Shown here: positions 1-9,341 of the stretch, piece by piece | Layout of the letters: each line of letters starts with the position of its first letter | Position numbering within the stretch: position 1 is the stretch's first letter | NCBI RefSeq assembly: GCF_001293685.1 | Contig: NZ_BCAG01000005.1 | Location: forward strand, 310,001 to 374,000 | Length of the DNA stretch: 64,000 nt | DNA from: Desulfatitalea tepidiphila | GTDB lineage: Bacteria; Desulfobacterota; Desulfobacteria; Desulfobacterales; Desulfosarcinaceae | Reading direction: 5' to 3' | Position numbers and translations under genes: made by a program | Notes under the pieces: generated by a model | The model's database searches: none | The model's input: the letters and a program-made list of their open reading frames with translations, nothing else | What the model was told of the DNA's origin: nothing

Positions 1-276
1 ATCGAGAATGTCGCCGCCCGTGGCGGACACGGCGGCTTTCAGCTTCCGATGGGTCTCCTCGAGCACCCTTAGGGGAACCATGCCCCGACCGATGATCGAC
101 TGGTTGGTGATGACGATCAGACGGAAACCGGCTTGGCTCAACAGGCGCAAGGCCTCGAGGCTGCCCGGCAGGAATTGGAACTCGTCCCAGGTTTTGATGT
201 AGTCGGGCGAATCACGGTTGATCACGCCGTCGCGGTCCAGGAAAATCACCTTTTTGAGCTGTGCGGCGATCGCCAA
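1..276 (-). CDS. gmhB: D-glycero-D-manno-heptose 1,7-bisphosphate phosphatase, 3' end cut by window
   Basis: HAD-superfamily phosphatase of the histidinol-phosphatase/GmhB group, which removes the 7-phosphate of heptose bisphosphate during ADP-heptose synthesis for LPS inner core. Visible: HAD motif I FLDRDGVIN, near the N-terminus and preceded by AQLKKV, and motif II VITNQS about 45 residues later. Only about 92 codons lie in the window; the C-terminal half is beyond base 1. An AGGAGG sits directly against a TTG (274-276), just after the rlpA stop, so the exact start is uncertain. The next gene upstream on the same strand is the RlpA-like lipoprotein, 4 nt away, so the two are likely cotranscribed. 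Family assignment is good; exact substrate is inferred. Confidence 0.8.
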   Translation of the reverse strand, partial: MAIAAQLKKVIFLDRDGVINRDSPDYIKTWDEFQFLPGSLEALRLLSQAGFRLIVITNQSIIGRGMVPLRVLEETHRKLKAAVSATGGDILD

Positions 277-280
277 CCTC

Positions 281-1033
281 CTATTCCGCGACGATAAAGG
301 TTTCGGGGTATCCGTTTTGCCGCAACAGCTGTTCGTATTGCTCGGCCTCGGCCAGTTCGGTGCTCAGGCCCACCCGGACCCGGTAGAAGGTGCGCACGCC
401 ATCGTCATAGGGCACCATGTGGGCGTTTTTGTAAATCTGGTCCAGCCGCTGAACCAGCCGTTCGGCGTTGGTCCGCTCAGCAAATGCCCCCACCTGAAAG
501 GTGAAATTGCCGGAATAGTAGTCCATGGGCCGATAGGCGGTGGCTTGCCCCGAAGCCGATGATTCGACCGGCGCGCCCAGAGCCACGATCTTGACCGGCG
601 CGGTTCCCGGCCCCACCACCCCGAGCTCGCTCGCGGCCGCATAGGAGAGATCGATGATGCGCCCGCGCACGAACGGCCCCCGGTCGTTGATGCGCACATC
701 CAGGGTGCGATTGTTGTTCAGGTTGTGCACGCGAACGAAGGTGCCCAGGGGAAGGGTCTTGTGCGCCGCCGTCATGGCGTGCATGTCGTAGATCTCGCCG
801 TTGGATGTCTTGCGGCCATGAAACTCGTGGCCGTACCAGGAGGCCACCCCCTCCTGCTCGAATCCGCGGGCATGGGAAAGCGGCTGGTACCATTCCCCGT
901 AGACCCGATAAGGCTTGGGCTGGCCGGGCACCTCCGTCGGACGTCTCTGGGACGGCGACGGCAAAGTGGAACACGCCTGCAGCCCCAGAGGCACTATCAA
1001 CGCCAGGATTAAAACGGCACGTCGCAATTGCAT
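281..1033 (-). CDS. rlpA: RlpA-like septal lytic transglycosylase lipoprotein with SPOR domain
   Basis: Predicted outer-membrane lipoprotein that cleaves naked (denuded) glycan strands at the division septum. The chosen ATG gives 250 residues beginning with a lipoprotein signal peptide whose lipobox LQAC puts the lipidated Cys at residue 21. A longer reading to base 1099 would bury this signal behind 22 residues. A double-psi beta-barrel follows (about 60-150) with SWYG, a catalytic-type His in AAHKTLPLG and Asp in NDRGPFV. The C-terminal 75 or so residues are a SPOR domain (FQVGAFAERTNAERL...), which in this family binds denuded septal peptidoglycan. gmhB follows after 4 nt. Confidence 0.88.
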   Translation of the reverse strand: MQLRRAVLILALIVPLGLQACSTLPSPSQRRPTEVPGQPKPYRVYGEWYQPLSHARGFEQEGVASWYGHEFHGRKTSNGEIYDMHAMTAAHKTLPLGTFVRVHNLNNNRTLDVRINDRGPFVRGRIIDLSYAAASELGVVGPGTAPVKIVALGAPVESSASGQATAYRPMDYYSGNFTFQVGAFAERTNAERLVQRLDQIYKNAHMVPYDDGVRTFYRVRVGLSTELAEAEQYEQLLRQNGYPETFIVAE

Positions 1034-1148
1034 GTGAAATGGCGAATACACCTTACCCCATTCGACGTCACGCCGCTCAAAGCAACTCAAATCGTCCAAT
1101 CGCTATCATTCCTTCACTTAAAACTTTACACTTAAAACTGTCTTCGTG

Positions 1149-3497
1149 TCATTCTTCCAAAGCGATCTTCAGCACATCCATCATTTTCGACACAAAATGG
1201 AAGGTGATGTCGTTTTTCACCTTCTCCGGTATATCGATCAGGTCTTTCTCGTTCTCCTTGCACATGATGATCGTCTTGATGCCCGCGCGGTGCGCGGCCA
1301 GCACCTTTTCCTTGATGCCGCCCACCTGCAGCACCTGGCCGCGCAAGGTGATCTCCCCGGTCATGGCCAGGTCCTTGCGGATCTTCCTGTTGGTCAGCAG
1401 AGAGACCAGGGCCGTCAGCATGGTGACGCCGGCCGAGGGGCCGTCCTTGGGAATCGCACCGGCCGGCACATGGATGTGGATGTCATGGCTGTCGAAAAAA
1501 TCATCGTCGATCTTCAGCTCCTTGGCACGGGAACGGATGAAGCTCAGTGCGGCCGTGGCCGACTCTTTCATGACATCCCCCAACTGGCCGGTCAGCGTGA
1601 GGCCCTTCTTGCCTTTCATGGCCGTAGCCTCGATAAAGAGCAGGTCGCCGCCGACCGGCGTCCAGGCCAGCCCCATGGCCACGCCGGGGGTACTCATGCG
1701 TGCCTTGACCTCGGAGGTGAATTTTACCGGCCCGAGGTATTCGGCCAGATCCGACGCCTTGATCGATGCTTTCTTGATGCTGTCCTCGGCCACCTTCGTG
1801 GCCACGCCCCGGCAGACCGTGCCGATTTCGCGCTCGAGGTTGCGCAGCCCCGCCTCCCGGGTGTATCCGGAGATGATGTTGCGGATCGCCCCCACGGCAA
1901 AGGTGATCTGGTTGGCTTTGAGCCCGTTCTCCTTGCGCTGGCGCGGGACCAGATAACGCTGGGCGATGTTGATCTTTTCATCCTCTGTGTAACCGACCAG
2001 CTGGATGACCTCCATGCGGTCGCGCAAGGCCGAAGGAATGGTATCGAGCACATTGGCCGTGCAGATGAACATCACCTTGGACAGATCGAAGGGCACGTCC
2101 AGGTAATGATCCGAAAAGGAGAAATTCTGTTCCGGATCGAGCACCTCGAGCAGTGCCGAAGAGGGATCGCCGCGAAAGTCGCTGCCCACCTTGTCGATTT
2201 CATCGAGCATGAAGATGGGGTTGTTGGAACCCACGCGCCGCAACCCTTGGATGATCCGCCCGGGCAGGGCGCCCACATAGGTGCGCCGATGCCCTCGGAT
2301 TTCCGCCTCGTCGCGCACGCCGCCCAGGGAGATGCGATGAAACTTGCGCCCCAGGGCTCTGGCTATGGATGCTCCCAGAGAGGTCTTGCCTGTGCCCGGG
2401 GGGCCGGCGAAGCAGAGAATCGGGCCCTTTGAGTCCGGCTTGAGCTTGCGCACCGCCAGATATTCGATGATGCGCCGCTTGGGTTTTTCCAGGCCATAGT
2501 GATCGTCGTCCAGCACCTTGCGCGCCTTTTTGATATCCAGATTGTCTACGGTGCTCGTGTTCCAGGGCAACTCGGTGAGCCAATCCAGGTAAGTGGAAGA
2601 GACGGTATACTCGGCCGATGAGGGATGCATCTTGGCCAGACGGTCCAGTTCACGTTCCGCCTCTTTGACGGCGACCTCCGGCAGGCCGCGTTCGTGAATC
2701 TTGGTGCGGTATTCCTCGATCTCCACGCCAGTCTCTTCGGTTTCCCCCAGCTCTTCCTTGATGGCCTTGAGTTGCTGGCGCAGGTAATATTCGCGCTGGC
2801 GCTTGTCCATGTCGCCCTTGACCTGGGACTGGATCTTGTTTCCCAATTCCAGAATGTTCAGCTGGTGATTGACCAGCTTGGTCACCAGCTTGAGACGCCG
2901 GGTGGCGTCCTGCAGTTCTAAAACCCGCTGTTTTTCGTCGGCGGTGGCATTGATGGTCGAGGCGATCATGTCGGCCAATGTGCCCGGCTCTTTGATGGTG
3001 TTGGCCATCTGGGCGATTTCGGCCGGCAGACCCGGCGAGAGCTCCACGATGCGGGCGAACTGTTTCACCACGTTGGCCATGAGCGCCTGGGATTCATCGT
3101 CCTGGTGCTCGATGTCGTCGAAGTGCTCCACCTCGGCCTGCAGATAGACCTTTTCTTTGATATAGGATTTGATCCGGAAACGGCTCAGACCCTGCACCAG
3201 CATCTGGGCGCGGTTGTCTTCGGTCTTGGCCATTTTCAGAATCAAGGCACTGCATCCGATCCCGGCCAGGTCCTCCTCGCTATCGGGACGGGCATTTTCC
3301 TTCTTGGCGGAGACGACCAATCCGATGATCCGGTCGCGCGACATGGCCTCATCCACCAATTTGATCGATTCCCCCTGCATCACCACCAGCGGCAATACCA
3401 TCTTTGGAAACAAGGCGGCATCGTAAAGTGGCAATATGGGCAAAGTTGTAGGTAGGTTATCTGCGCTATAATCAACGGGTGGCTTATTGTCGGCCAT
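1149..3497 (-). CDS. lon: ATP-dependent Lon protease
   Basis: Cytoplasmic AAA+ serine protease that degrades misfolded and regulatory proteins. 782 residues, normal for LonA: N-terminal substrate-binding domain ([15 protein letters not shown]...), coiled middle region, AAA module with Walker A GPPGTGKT, and a protease domain with the Ser in PKDGPSAG (about 688) and the paired Lys in GGIKEK (about 731). The start at 3497 follows a strong AAGGAGG with 5-nt spacing; an in-frame ATG 14 codons upstream has a weaker site. It lies 113 nt downstream of a small heat-shock gene on the same strand and close to a second one, so this is a proteostasis cluster. Confidence 0.97.
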   Translation of the reverse strand: MADNKPPVDYSADNLPTTLPILPLYDAALFPKMVLPLVVMQGESIKLVDEAMSRDRIIGLVVSAKKENARPDSEEDLAGIGCSALILKMAKTEDNRAQMLVQGLSRFRIKSYIKEKVYLQAEVEHFDDIEHQDDESQALMANVVKQFARIVELSPGLPAEIAQMANTIKEPGTLADMIASTINATADEKQRVLELQDATRRLKLVTKLVNHQLNILELGNKIQSQVKGDMDKRQREYYLRQQLKAIKEELGETEETGVEIEEYRTKIHERGLPEVAVKEAERELDRLAKMHPSSAEYTVSSTYLDWLTELPWNTSTVDNLDIKKARKVLDDDHYGLEKPKRRIIEYLAVRKLKPDSKGPILCFAGPPGTGKTSLGASIARALGRKFHRISLGGVRDEAEIRGHRRTYVGALPGRIIQGLRRVGSNNPIFMLDEIDKVGSDFRGDPSSALLEVLDPEQNFSFSDHYLDVPFDLSKVMFICTANVLDTIPSALRDRMEVIQLVGYTEDEKINIAQRYLVPRQRKENGLKANQITFAVGAIRNIISGYTREAGLRNLEREIGTVCRGVATKVAEDSIKKASIKASDLAEYLGPVKFTSEVKARMSTPGVAMGLAWTPVGGDLLFIEATAMKGKKGLTLTGQLGDVMKESATAALSFIRSRAKELKIDDDFFDSHDIHIHVPAGAIPKDGPSAGVTMLTALVSLLTNRKIRKDLAMTGEITLRGQVLQVGGIKEKVLAAHRAGIKTIIMCKENEKDLIDIPEKVKNDITFHFVSKMMDVLKIALEE

Positions 3498-3610
3498 CAA
3501 AACCTCCTTATCGTCGGCGTGGGGTGCGCGTGCTTTCATAAGTTCACCTGCTTTCCGCTGGACATGGACCGAACCTGCCGGCCCGCCTTGCTATTGACGA
3601 TTCGTTGCGA

Positions 3611-4063
3611 TCATCCATCGCTGATCGGAATCTTATGCGTCTTGTTCGTTTGAAGCTTGAGCATGCGCACGTTCAAAAAACCGTTGGAGAAATGCGAAGA
3701 AACGACTTCGGTATCCACCGGGGAAGGCAGGTGCAGGATGCGTTCGAATTTTCCATAACGAATTTCGGCGAGGCGATAGGCCCCGTCGGCCGGTTTGGTC
3801 AACTCCTTGCGCCGACCCGAGATGCGCACCGCCTTGCTGTTCACTTCCACCTCGAGGTCCTCTTTTTCCACACCGGCCAATTCCGCCCAGATAAAGACCT
3901 CTTTACCGGTTTCGTAGATATCCACCTGGGGTACCCAACCACAGTCTTTGCAGGCGAACATGGGACCCACCGAGCGGGTCCTGAAGATATCCTGCAACGT
4001 CCTTTCAAGCTGTGACCCGATGCGGTTGAACTCATCACCAAATCGGATTTTGACATAGTCCAT
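3611..4063 (-). CDS. Hsp20/alpha-crystallin small heat-shock protein with CxxC motif
   Basis: ATP-independent holdase chaperone, 150 residues. The alpha-crystallin domain runs from about residue 45 (WVPQVDIYETGKEVFIWAEL) to near the C-terminus. It includes the A-x-x-x-G-like region FSNGFLNVRMLK and ends with IPI, the usual C-terminal IxI dimer-docking motif. A Cys pair (CKDC, about residues 38-41) lies just before the domain, which is not usual for the family and could give redox or metal sensitivity; that is inference. It is divergent from another Hsp20 gene at 4349 and upstream of lon. Confidence 0.93.
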   Translation of the reverse strand: MDYVKIRFGDEFNRIGSQLERTLQDIFRTRSVGPMFACKDCGWVPQVDIYETGKEVFIWAELAGVEKEDLEVEVNSKAVRISGRRKELTKPADGAYRLAEIRYGKFERILHLPSPVDTEVVSSHFSNGFLNVRMLKLQTNKTHKIPISDG

Positions 4064-4274
4064 GGTTGACTCCTTCCGTGAACGGTGCGGGTGTCGGTCG
4101 CGCCCTGCAGCGCGTTCACACGCCCTGGCTGGAAACCGCGACCTGGTTGCTGAGGACTTAAAACGCTTGTACGTTTAGACAATCGACGAAAACGACCGTA
4201 AAATAACATCGCCGCGCTGCTTTGTAAAGGTAATCCCCCGAAATGACCGGTAGTTGCGCTGCCTCAGGGTCGTG

Positions 4275-4302
4275 TTGACAACCGGATCGAGGTGATTAAA
4301 AT
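4275..4302 (+). promoter_or_regulatory. Predicted sigma-70 type promoter for the second Hsp20 gene
   Basis: Perfect TTGACA at 4275-4280, 16-nt spacer, TAAAAT at 4297-4302, leaving a leader of about 40 nt before the SD (AAGGAGGTG) and ATG at 4349. No CIRCE-type inverted repeat was seen in the 285-nt divergent region. Confidence 0.6.
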
Positions 4303-4348
4303 GGGCACATGTTCAAGCAATTGGCGATACACACAAGGAGGTGGGGTC

Positions 4349-4795
4349 ATGACGGTGATACGGTGGGATCCTTTCAGAAACATGTCCGCATTACAAGATC
4401 GCATCAATCGGCTTTTCGAGGATGCCTTTCCCCAAAAGACCGATCAGGAAGACCTGTCGGTCTGCGCCTGGCGGCCATTGGTGGATATTTTTGAAACCGA
4501 CGATGGCGTTGCGATCCAGGTGGACCTGCCGGGCGTCAAAAAAGACGATGTGACCGTGGAGGTCAAGAACAACCTGCTCACCATCCAAGGCCTGAGGCAG
4601 GTCGAACCCACCGTCAGCGAGGAAAAATATTATCGCCGTGAAAGGACGTGCGGCACCTTCCTTCGTTCTTTCAACTTGCGCTATCCGGTCGCGCCGGAGA
4701 ACATCAAGGCGTCGTTCAAAAGCGGTGTGCTGACCATTCACATCCCCAAGCCCGAAGAAGAAAAATCAAAGAAAATCAACGTCAGTATCGATTAA
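4349..4795 (+). CDS. Hsp20/alpha-crystallin small heat-shock protein
   Basis: 148-residue holdase chaperone of the common bacterial HspA/IbpA type. It starts MTVIRWDPFRNM, a typical N-terminus for the family, has the alpha-crystallin core (ETDDGVAIQVDLPGVKKDDV) and the signature FKSGVLTIHIPK close to the end. The start was chosen because AAGGAGGTG precedes 4349; an upstream in-frame ATG at 4292 lies inside the predicted promoter region. Divergent partner of the Hsp20 gene at 3611-4063. An 11-bp hairpin follows 35 nt after the stop. Confidence 0.93.
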   Translation: MTVIRWDPFRNMSALQDRINRLFEDAFPQKTDQEDLSVCAWRPLVDIFETDDGVAIQVDLPGVKKDDVTVEVKNNLLTIQGLRQVEPTVSEEKYYRRERTCGTFLRSFNLRYPVAPENIKASFKSGVLTIHIPKPEEEKSKKINVSID

Positions 4796-4828
4796 TCGCC
4801 CGGTCGTGCAATCACCTGATCGTCCGCG

Positions 4829-4862
4829 GCCGGGCACCTCTCCTCCAATGAAGGTGCCCGGC
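4829..4862 (+). terminator. Hairpin after hsp20, possible terminator without a T-run
   Basis: Perfect 11-bp stem GCCGGGCACCT / AGGTGCCCGGC with a 12-nt loop, 34 nt after the hsp20 stop. No T-tract follows on the plus strand, so intrinsic termination is uncertain; it may act as an mRNA 3' stabiliser. Confidence 0.4.
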
Positions 4863-4960
4863 GGTCAAGGTGGCGCCCGTCCTGCACACCGCCCGGTATG
4901 ATGACCTGCTTCGCATAAAATCCCCATCCATTAAGCGTCCCTGGTGCCGGTGATCCGCTG

Positions 4961-6187
4961 TTGCACTTTCAACTCGCTTTGCTTATCATGCGCCCCATGG
5001 AAAAACACGCAAACGGCCGCGGCATACTGGCCTCTCAATACTTTTTATACTTCGGCACCATGGGCATGCACCTGCCCTTTTTCAATCTCTATTGTTACCA
5101 GCTCGGTTTCAGCGGCTTTCAAATCGGAACCCTTTCGGGCATGCGATCGGTGACCTTGATCGTCTTCTCGCTCTTCTGGAGCGTTCTGGCCGACCGCCTC
5201 CACGCCCGGCGCCGGATCTACATCGGGTGCAACTTCATCAGCGCCGCCGCCTGGGGTCTCTTTCTCATGACCACCGATTTCTGGTGGATGCTGGCCATCA
5301 CGGTCCTCTACGGGATCTTCTACGCCCCCCTCATCGCCTTCCTCGAAGCGTTCGCCATGGAGGTGCTGGGCCGCAACAAGCAGCGTTACGGCCGAATGCG
5401 AATGTGGGGATCGATCGCCTTCATCATCATCGTCCTGATCCTCGGCAGGATCATCGACGAATATGGCGTCAAAATCATTCTCGCCTTGATCCTGGCCGGC
5501 TCCTGGCTGCAAGCCCTGGTCGCCCTGGGATTTCCGAAAACCAGGGCGGAGCGCCCGCACCCCGGGGGAGGCAACTGGCGTCACCTGCTCAACCATCAGG
5601 TGGGCGTTTTTCTGGCATGCGCCTTTTTGATGCTGCTCAGCCACGGGGCATACTACAATTTTTTCTCCATCCACCTGGCCGAATTGAATTACGACAGCTT
5701 CTTCATCGGCGTGGCCTGGGCGGTCGCGGTGGCCGCCGAGATTCTGGCCATGCTATTCTCCGAACGCCTTTTCAGACGGTTTCGCTACGAAACGGTGCTG
5801 CTCGTCTCTTTCGCCGCGGCGGTCATCCGCTGGTTCGGGTTGTGGGAAGCCGAATCCATGGTCGCCATTCTGGCCCTGCAACTGCTCCATGCCGTCACCT
5901 ACGGCGCCTTTCACATGGCCAGCGTGCTGCATATCGACTCGCTCGCGCCCGATGATGCGAAGACGTTGGGCCAGGCGGTCAACAATGCCGTCACTTACGG
6001 CCTCGGCCTGATGGCGGGATTCTTTCTCAGTGGGGCCTTGTACAAGACCCTCGGCGCCCAGGGCCTCTTTGCGCTCAGCGGGGTGGCCGCTCTGGTGGGT
6101 GGTTTGATTTTCGCAGCGTACGAAAGGTTCCGAAGCCGTCATCCCGATGGAGGAGAGCTTAAGATTCCGGACAGCCGCCGGTCATGA
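4961..6187 (+). CDS. MFS permease, MFS_1_like (LacY/HcaT-type) group
   Basis: Inner-membrane transporter of 396-408 residues with about 12 hydrophobic segments. The order and spacing recall the MFS_1_like family (phenylpropionate/nucleoside/lactose-permease relatives): N-terminal YFLYFGTMGMHLPFF, the loop ADRLHARRRIY between helices 2 and 3, and the GRMRMWGSIAF motif in helix 5. The substrate cannot be told from sequence. The start is uncertain: ATGs at 4961, 4988 and 4997 all lack a clear SD; the last gives MEKHANGRGILASQYFL, closest to the family N-terminus. It converges with the acyltransferase gene at 6266. Confidence 0.8.
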   Translation: MHFQLALLIMRPMEKHANGRGILASQYFLYFGTMGMHLPFFNLYCYQLGFSGFQIGTLSGMRSVTLIVFSLFWSVLADRLHARRRIYIGCNFISAAAWGLFLMTTDFWWMLAITVLYGIFYAPLIAFLEAFAMEVLGRNKQRYGRMRMWGSIAFIIIVLILGRIIDEYGVKIILALILAGSWLQALVALGFPKTRAERPHPGGGNWRHLLNHQVGVFLACAFLMLLSHGAYYNFFSIHLAELNYDSFFIGVAWAVAVAAEILAMLFSERLFRRFRYETVLLVSFAAAVIRWFGLWEAESMVAILALQLLHAVTYGAFHMASVLHIDSLAPDDAKTLGQAVNNAVTYGLGLMAGFFLSGALYKTLGAQGLFALSGVAALVGGLIFAAYERFRSRHPDGGELKIPDSRRS

Positions 6188-6265
6188 TTTTCAACCAGGC
6201 TTCTCTTCGCGCCCATGGCGCAGGATGCGAAATGATCCGGGAAGAGTAGTCCTTCGCCGGCGGCG

Positions 6266-6988
6266 TCATCCATCCCGCCGGGGGAACACCAGGTGTCGCA
6301 GCCAGCCGAAAAAGGTGTTGCCTTTGAGAACGGCCTGCTCCCATTTGACAAACTCGCGTGCCAGCCGGGCCGGATCGGCGTACCAGTCCTGGCGTGTTTT
6401 GAACGTTTCGTTTGGGTCGAGTGTTTTGACCACCCGGGCCGGATTGCCCGCCGCCACGCTGTTGGGGGGGATGGAGGAAACCACGATGGCGCCGGCCCCG
6501 ACGATGCTGTTTTCGCCGATCGTCACGCCCTTGCAGACGATGGCGCTGTCGCCGATCCAGACGTTCCTGCACAACCGCACCGGCTGGGCTGGACCCACCG
6601 TGACGCGGTCATAGATGCCGTGCCAGTCGCTGTCCGTCAGATAGGCGCCGCTGGCCAGCATGCAGTTGTCCTCGATGATGATCTCCTGGGCGGCACTGAT
6701 CCGCACGCCCGGGCAGATCAGCACATAATCGCCGATGCGGATGTGCCCCTGTTTGTCGTAGCTTTCCGGCCAGACCGACAGCCGCACCTTTCGATCGGCC
6801 GTAGCGATGAAGGTCGAATAGGCCCCCACGTCAATCGGCCCGCCGAACAGCTGCACATGCCACGGTCCGAGAAAAGCGAATCCCTTGCCCAGCGAATTGA
6901 ATTGAGGTTCCAGAAAATGGTGGGTGTAGAATTTCTGAAACTTCAACCACCCCTTTTTCAGGGCATATGGTCGATAATCTTTACGCAC
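6266..6988 (-). CDS. Hexapeptide-repeat (LbH) O-acyltransferase
   Basis: 240-residue left-handed beta-helix acyltransferase of the maltose/galactoside acetyltransferase group. Imperfect hexapeptide turns run from about residue 80 to 200 (IRIGDYVLICPGVRI, IIIEDNCMLASGAYL, WIGDSAIVCKGVTIGENSIVGAGAIV) and end with the conserved VAAGNPARVVK. The catalytic His of this group may be the one in DSDWHG. A GTG start is used (GTGCGTAAAGAT). It begins 5 nt after the stop of the toroid-fold gene, so the pair is probably one operon; a role in modifying a glycan or lipid is inferred, and the acceptor is unknown. Confidence 0.82.
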   Translation of the reverse strand: MRKDYRPYALKKGWLKFQKFYTHHFLEPQFNSLGKGFAFLGPWHVQLFGGPIDVGAYSTFIATADRKVRLSVWPESYDKQGHIRIGDYVLICPGVRISAAQEIIIEDNCMLASGAYLTDSDWHGIYDRVTVGPAQPVRLCRNVWIGDSAIVCKGVTIGENSIVGAGAIVVSSIPPNSVAAGNPARVVKTLDPNETFKTRQDWYADPARLAREFVKWEQAVLKGNTFFGWLRHLVFPRRDG

Positions 6989-6993
6989 GGCAA

Positions 6994-8034
6994 CTAAACA
7001 TCCATATCGCGCCAGTGGTCATGAGAGAAGATGTCTGCACCGGGGGTCAAACGATACAGTGCGTCCGCGGCCATGATGACCACCGCATTGGTCCAGGAGA
7101 TCTTCTCTTCGGGCCATATCACCATGTCGGGGAAGGTGAACCCGCACCAGAAGGTGCCGTCGTCGAAGGTGTGGTCGCAAATCCAGCGGAACAGGATGTC
7201 GGCCTGTTGATGATTGCCCATGGCCTCGAGGGCCAACACCAGTTCACAGGTTTCGGCGATGGTCACCCAGGGACGGTCGGAGACGCAACGCACCCCTAAA
7301 TCCTGGACCACGAACTTCTTCCAGTATTTGTCGACGCGCTGCTGGGCAGCCGGACCGGTCACCACACCGCTGAGAATTGGATAGAACCAGTCCATGGAAA
7401 ACCGGGCCTTGGTGGTGTTGAATCGATGGGGCTTTTCCTTCAGGCACTGGAGAAGTAAAGCGAGGGCCTTACGCCACCGGGGTTGATCGACATCCACCAG
7501 GCGGGCCAGGGCCAGCGCTGATTTGAGGCTGAAGCAAATAGAACTGCATCCGGTGACCAGCGCCATGCGATCGACCCGTCCCTCGGGGCTGATCGCCCAA
7601 TAGATCTCGCCGGAAGGCATCTGGTAGTGCAGCACGAAGTCGATGGCCCGTCGGACCGTGGGCCACATCCGGCGCACGAAGTCGAGGTCCGCGGTGCACA
7701 GATAGTAATGGTAGACACCCACCGCGACATACGCGGCATGGTTCGTCTCGCGGGTGCGATCCGAGGGCCGGCCGTTGGTGTAGGCGGCGTACCAGCTCCC
7801 ATCGGGCATCTGAGTGTTGCGCAGCCAATCGAAGGCCCGGCGCGAGGCGTCCAGGGCGCCGCAGATGGTCAGCCCCATGGCCGATTCCACGTGATCCCAG
7901 GGATCGACTTTGTCTCCGATCGACCATGGAATGGCGCCATCGGGTTGCTGCAGCTGCAGGATGAGATCCAGGGGGGCGGAGAGATCGACGGCCAGGTCCC
8001 GCTGTTCGGCAACGTTGTGAAAGCGTGGTGTCAC
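6994..8034 (-). CDS. Alpha/alpha-toroid protein (prenyltransferase/glycosidase-like), function unknown
   Basis: About 346 residues with repeated helix-pair motifs of the six-hairpin or squalene-cyclase-like toroid: LQQPDGAIPW, NTQMPDGSWYAAY, YQMPSGEIYWA, FDDGTFWCGF. The repeated Q-x-P-D/S-G-x-x-W turns match prenyltransferase/squalene-oxidase repeats, but the protein has no DXDD cyclase motif that I can see, and an endoglycosidase-like role is equally possible. I chose the GTG at 8034, preceded by AAGGAG; the frame is open to an ATG at 8154 that would add 40 residues without an SD. It lies directly upstream of the acyltransferase gene. Confidence 0.65.
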   Translation of the reverse strand: MTPRFHNVAEQRDLAVDLSAPLDLILQLQQPDGAIPWSIGDKVDPWDHVESAMGLTICGALDASRRAFDWLRNTQMPDGSWYAAYTNGRPSDRTRETNHAAYVAVGVYHYYLCTADLDFVRRMWPTVRRAIDFVLHYQMPSGEIYWAISPEGRVDRMALVTGCSSICFSLKSALALARLVDVDQPRWRKALALLLQCLKEKPHRFNTTKARFSMDWFYPILSGVVTGPAAQQRVDKYWKKFVVQDLGVRCVSDRPWVTIAETCELVLALEAMGNHQQADILFRWICDHTFDDGTFWCGFTFPDMVIWPEEKISWTNAVVIMAADALYRLTPGADIFSHDHWRDMDV

Positions 8035-8301
8035 TAAAGGAGCTCTCCTTGATAATGGAATCGGTCCAGTGATGGGATACCTTCCATCAAACGATGGGCA
8101 ACATACTGGAAAGACGGCACCCAACACAAGGCAAAAGTGCGCTATATGTTTCATAATTTATGAGACAAAGGAAGGAGATGTCTCAATTCAGTGACAAAGA
8201 TGGATCACTTGACAAGGTCGGGCGATCTTTCTAACTTAGCCAAGCCATCATCCACCAGGCTGCGGAACCGCAGCGTCACGGCACTTGACACAAGGAGCAT
8301 C

Positions 8302-9282
8302 ATGATCGTGGAAGAGTTGACCCGCCGCATCGAAGCGCAACATGCCTTGATCCATCAGATCCGCAATGAAATCGGCAAGGTCCTCATCGGCCAGCAGGCC
8401 TTGATCGAAGGTCTGCTGATCGGTCTGTTCACCAAGGGGCACATCCTCATCGAAGGGGTGCCCGGGTTGGCCAAGACCAGCGCGGTCAAGGCCCTGGCCG
8501 ATACGGTGCAGGCAGATTTCAAGCGCATCCAGTTCACCCCGGACCTGCTGCCGGCCGACCTGATCGGCACCGAGGTCTATCGCCCCAAAACCGGCGATTT
8601 CGTGATAAAAAAGGGCCCGTTGTTCAATAACATCATCCTGGCCGACGAAATCAACCGCGCGCCGTCCAAGGTGCAATCGGCGCTGCTCGAAGCCATGCAG
8701 GAGCGCCAGGTGACCATCGGGGAGACCACCTTCAAGCTGGCCGATCCGTTCCTCGTGCTGGCCACTCAAAATCCCATCGAACAGGAGGGCACCTATCCCC
8801 TGCCCGAGGCCCAGGTGGACCGGTTCATGCTCAAGCTGCTCATCGACTACCCGAACCCGGCCGAGGAGAAACAGATCATGCAGCGGGTGGGCTTCGAATC
8901 GCCGGCTCAGGTATCGGCCGTGCTCACGCCCGACCAGATCGAGGGCATCCGCCAATTGATTCTTGCCGTTTACATGGATGACAAACTGCGCGACTACATC
9001 GTGGCCCTGGTATTTGCCACCCGCCGACCCGAACGGCTCGGCATCGATATCCAGTCCTATATCCAGTACGGCGCCTCTCCGCGGGCCACCATTTTCCTCA
9101 GCATGGCCGCCCGCGCCTACGCCTTTCTGCACGGCCGCGCCTATGTCACCCCCCAGGATGTCAAAACCATCGCCCCGTCGGTGCTCCGGCACCGCATCAT
9201 ACCGACCTACGAGGCCGAAGCCGAGGACATCACCACCGACCAGATCATCGCCCGCATCTTCGAGGCCGTGCCGGTACCGTAA
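8302..9282 (+). CDS. MoxR-family AAA+ ATPase
   Basis: 326-residue AAA+ chaperone-like ATPase. Walker A EGVPGLAKT and Walker B ILADEINRAP are clear, followed by LEAMQERQVTIG and the sensor-1 Asn region ATQNPIEQEGTYPLPEAQ, all typical of MoxR. The start at 8302 follows AAGGAGCATC; an open frame extends to 8191 but carries no family sequence. MoxR ATPases act with von Willebrand factor A proteins, and the next six genes are a DUF58/Bat set read in the same direction, so it is the motor of that operon. Confidence 0.95.
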   Translation: MIVEELTRRIEAQHALIHQIRNEIGKVLIGQQALIEGLLIGLFTKGHILIEGVPGLAKTSAVKALADTVQADFKRIQFTPDLLPADLIGTEVYRPKTGDFVIKKGPLFNNIILADEINRAPSKVQSALLEAMQERQVTIGETTFKLADPFLVLATQNPIEQEGTYPLPEAQVDRFMLKLLIDYPNPAEEKQIMQRVGFESPAQVSAVLTPDQIEGIRQLILAVYMDDKLRDYIVALVFATRRPERLGIDIQSYIQYGASPRATIFLSMAARAYAFLHGRAYVTPQDVKTIAPSVLRHRIIPTYEAEAEDITTDQIIARIFEAVPVP

Positions 9283-9341
9283 GGCCGAGCGGCGAGAACC
9301 CCGGACGCACGACACCGGACCCACAACAACGGATCGACGAC

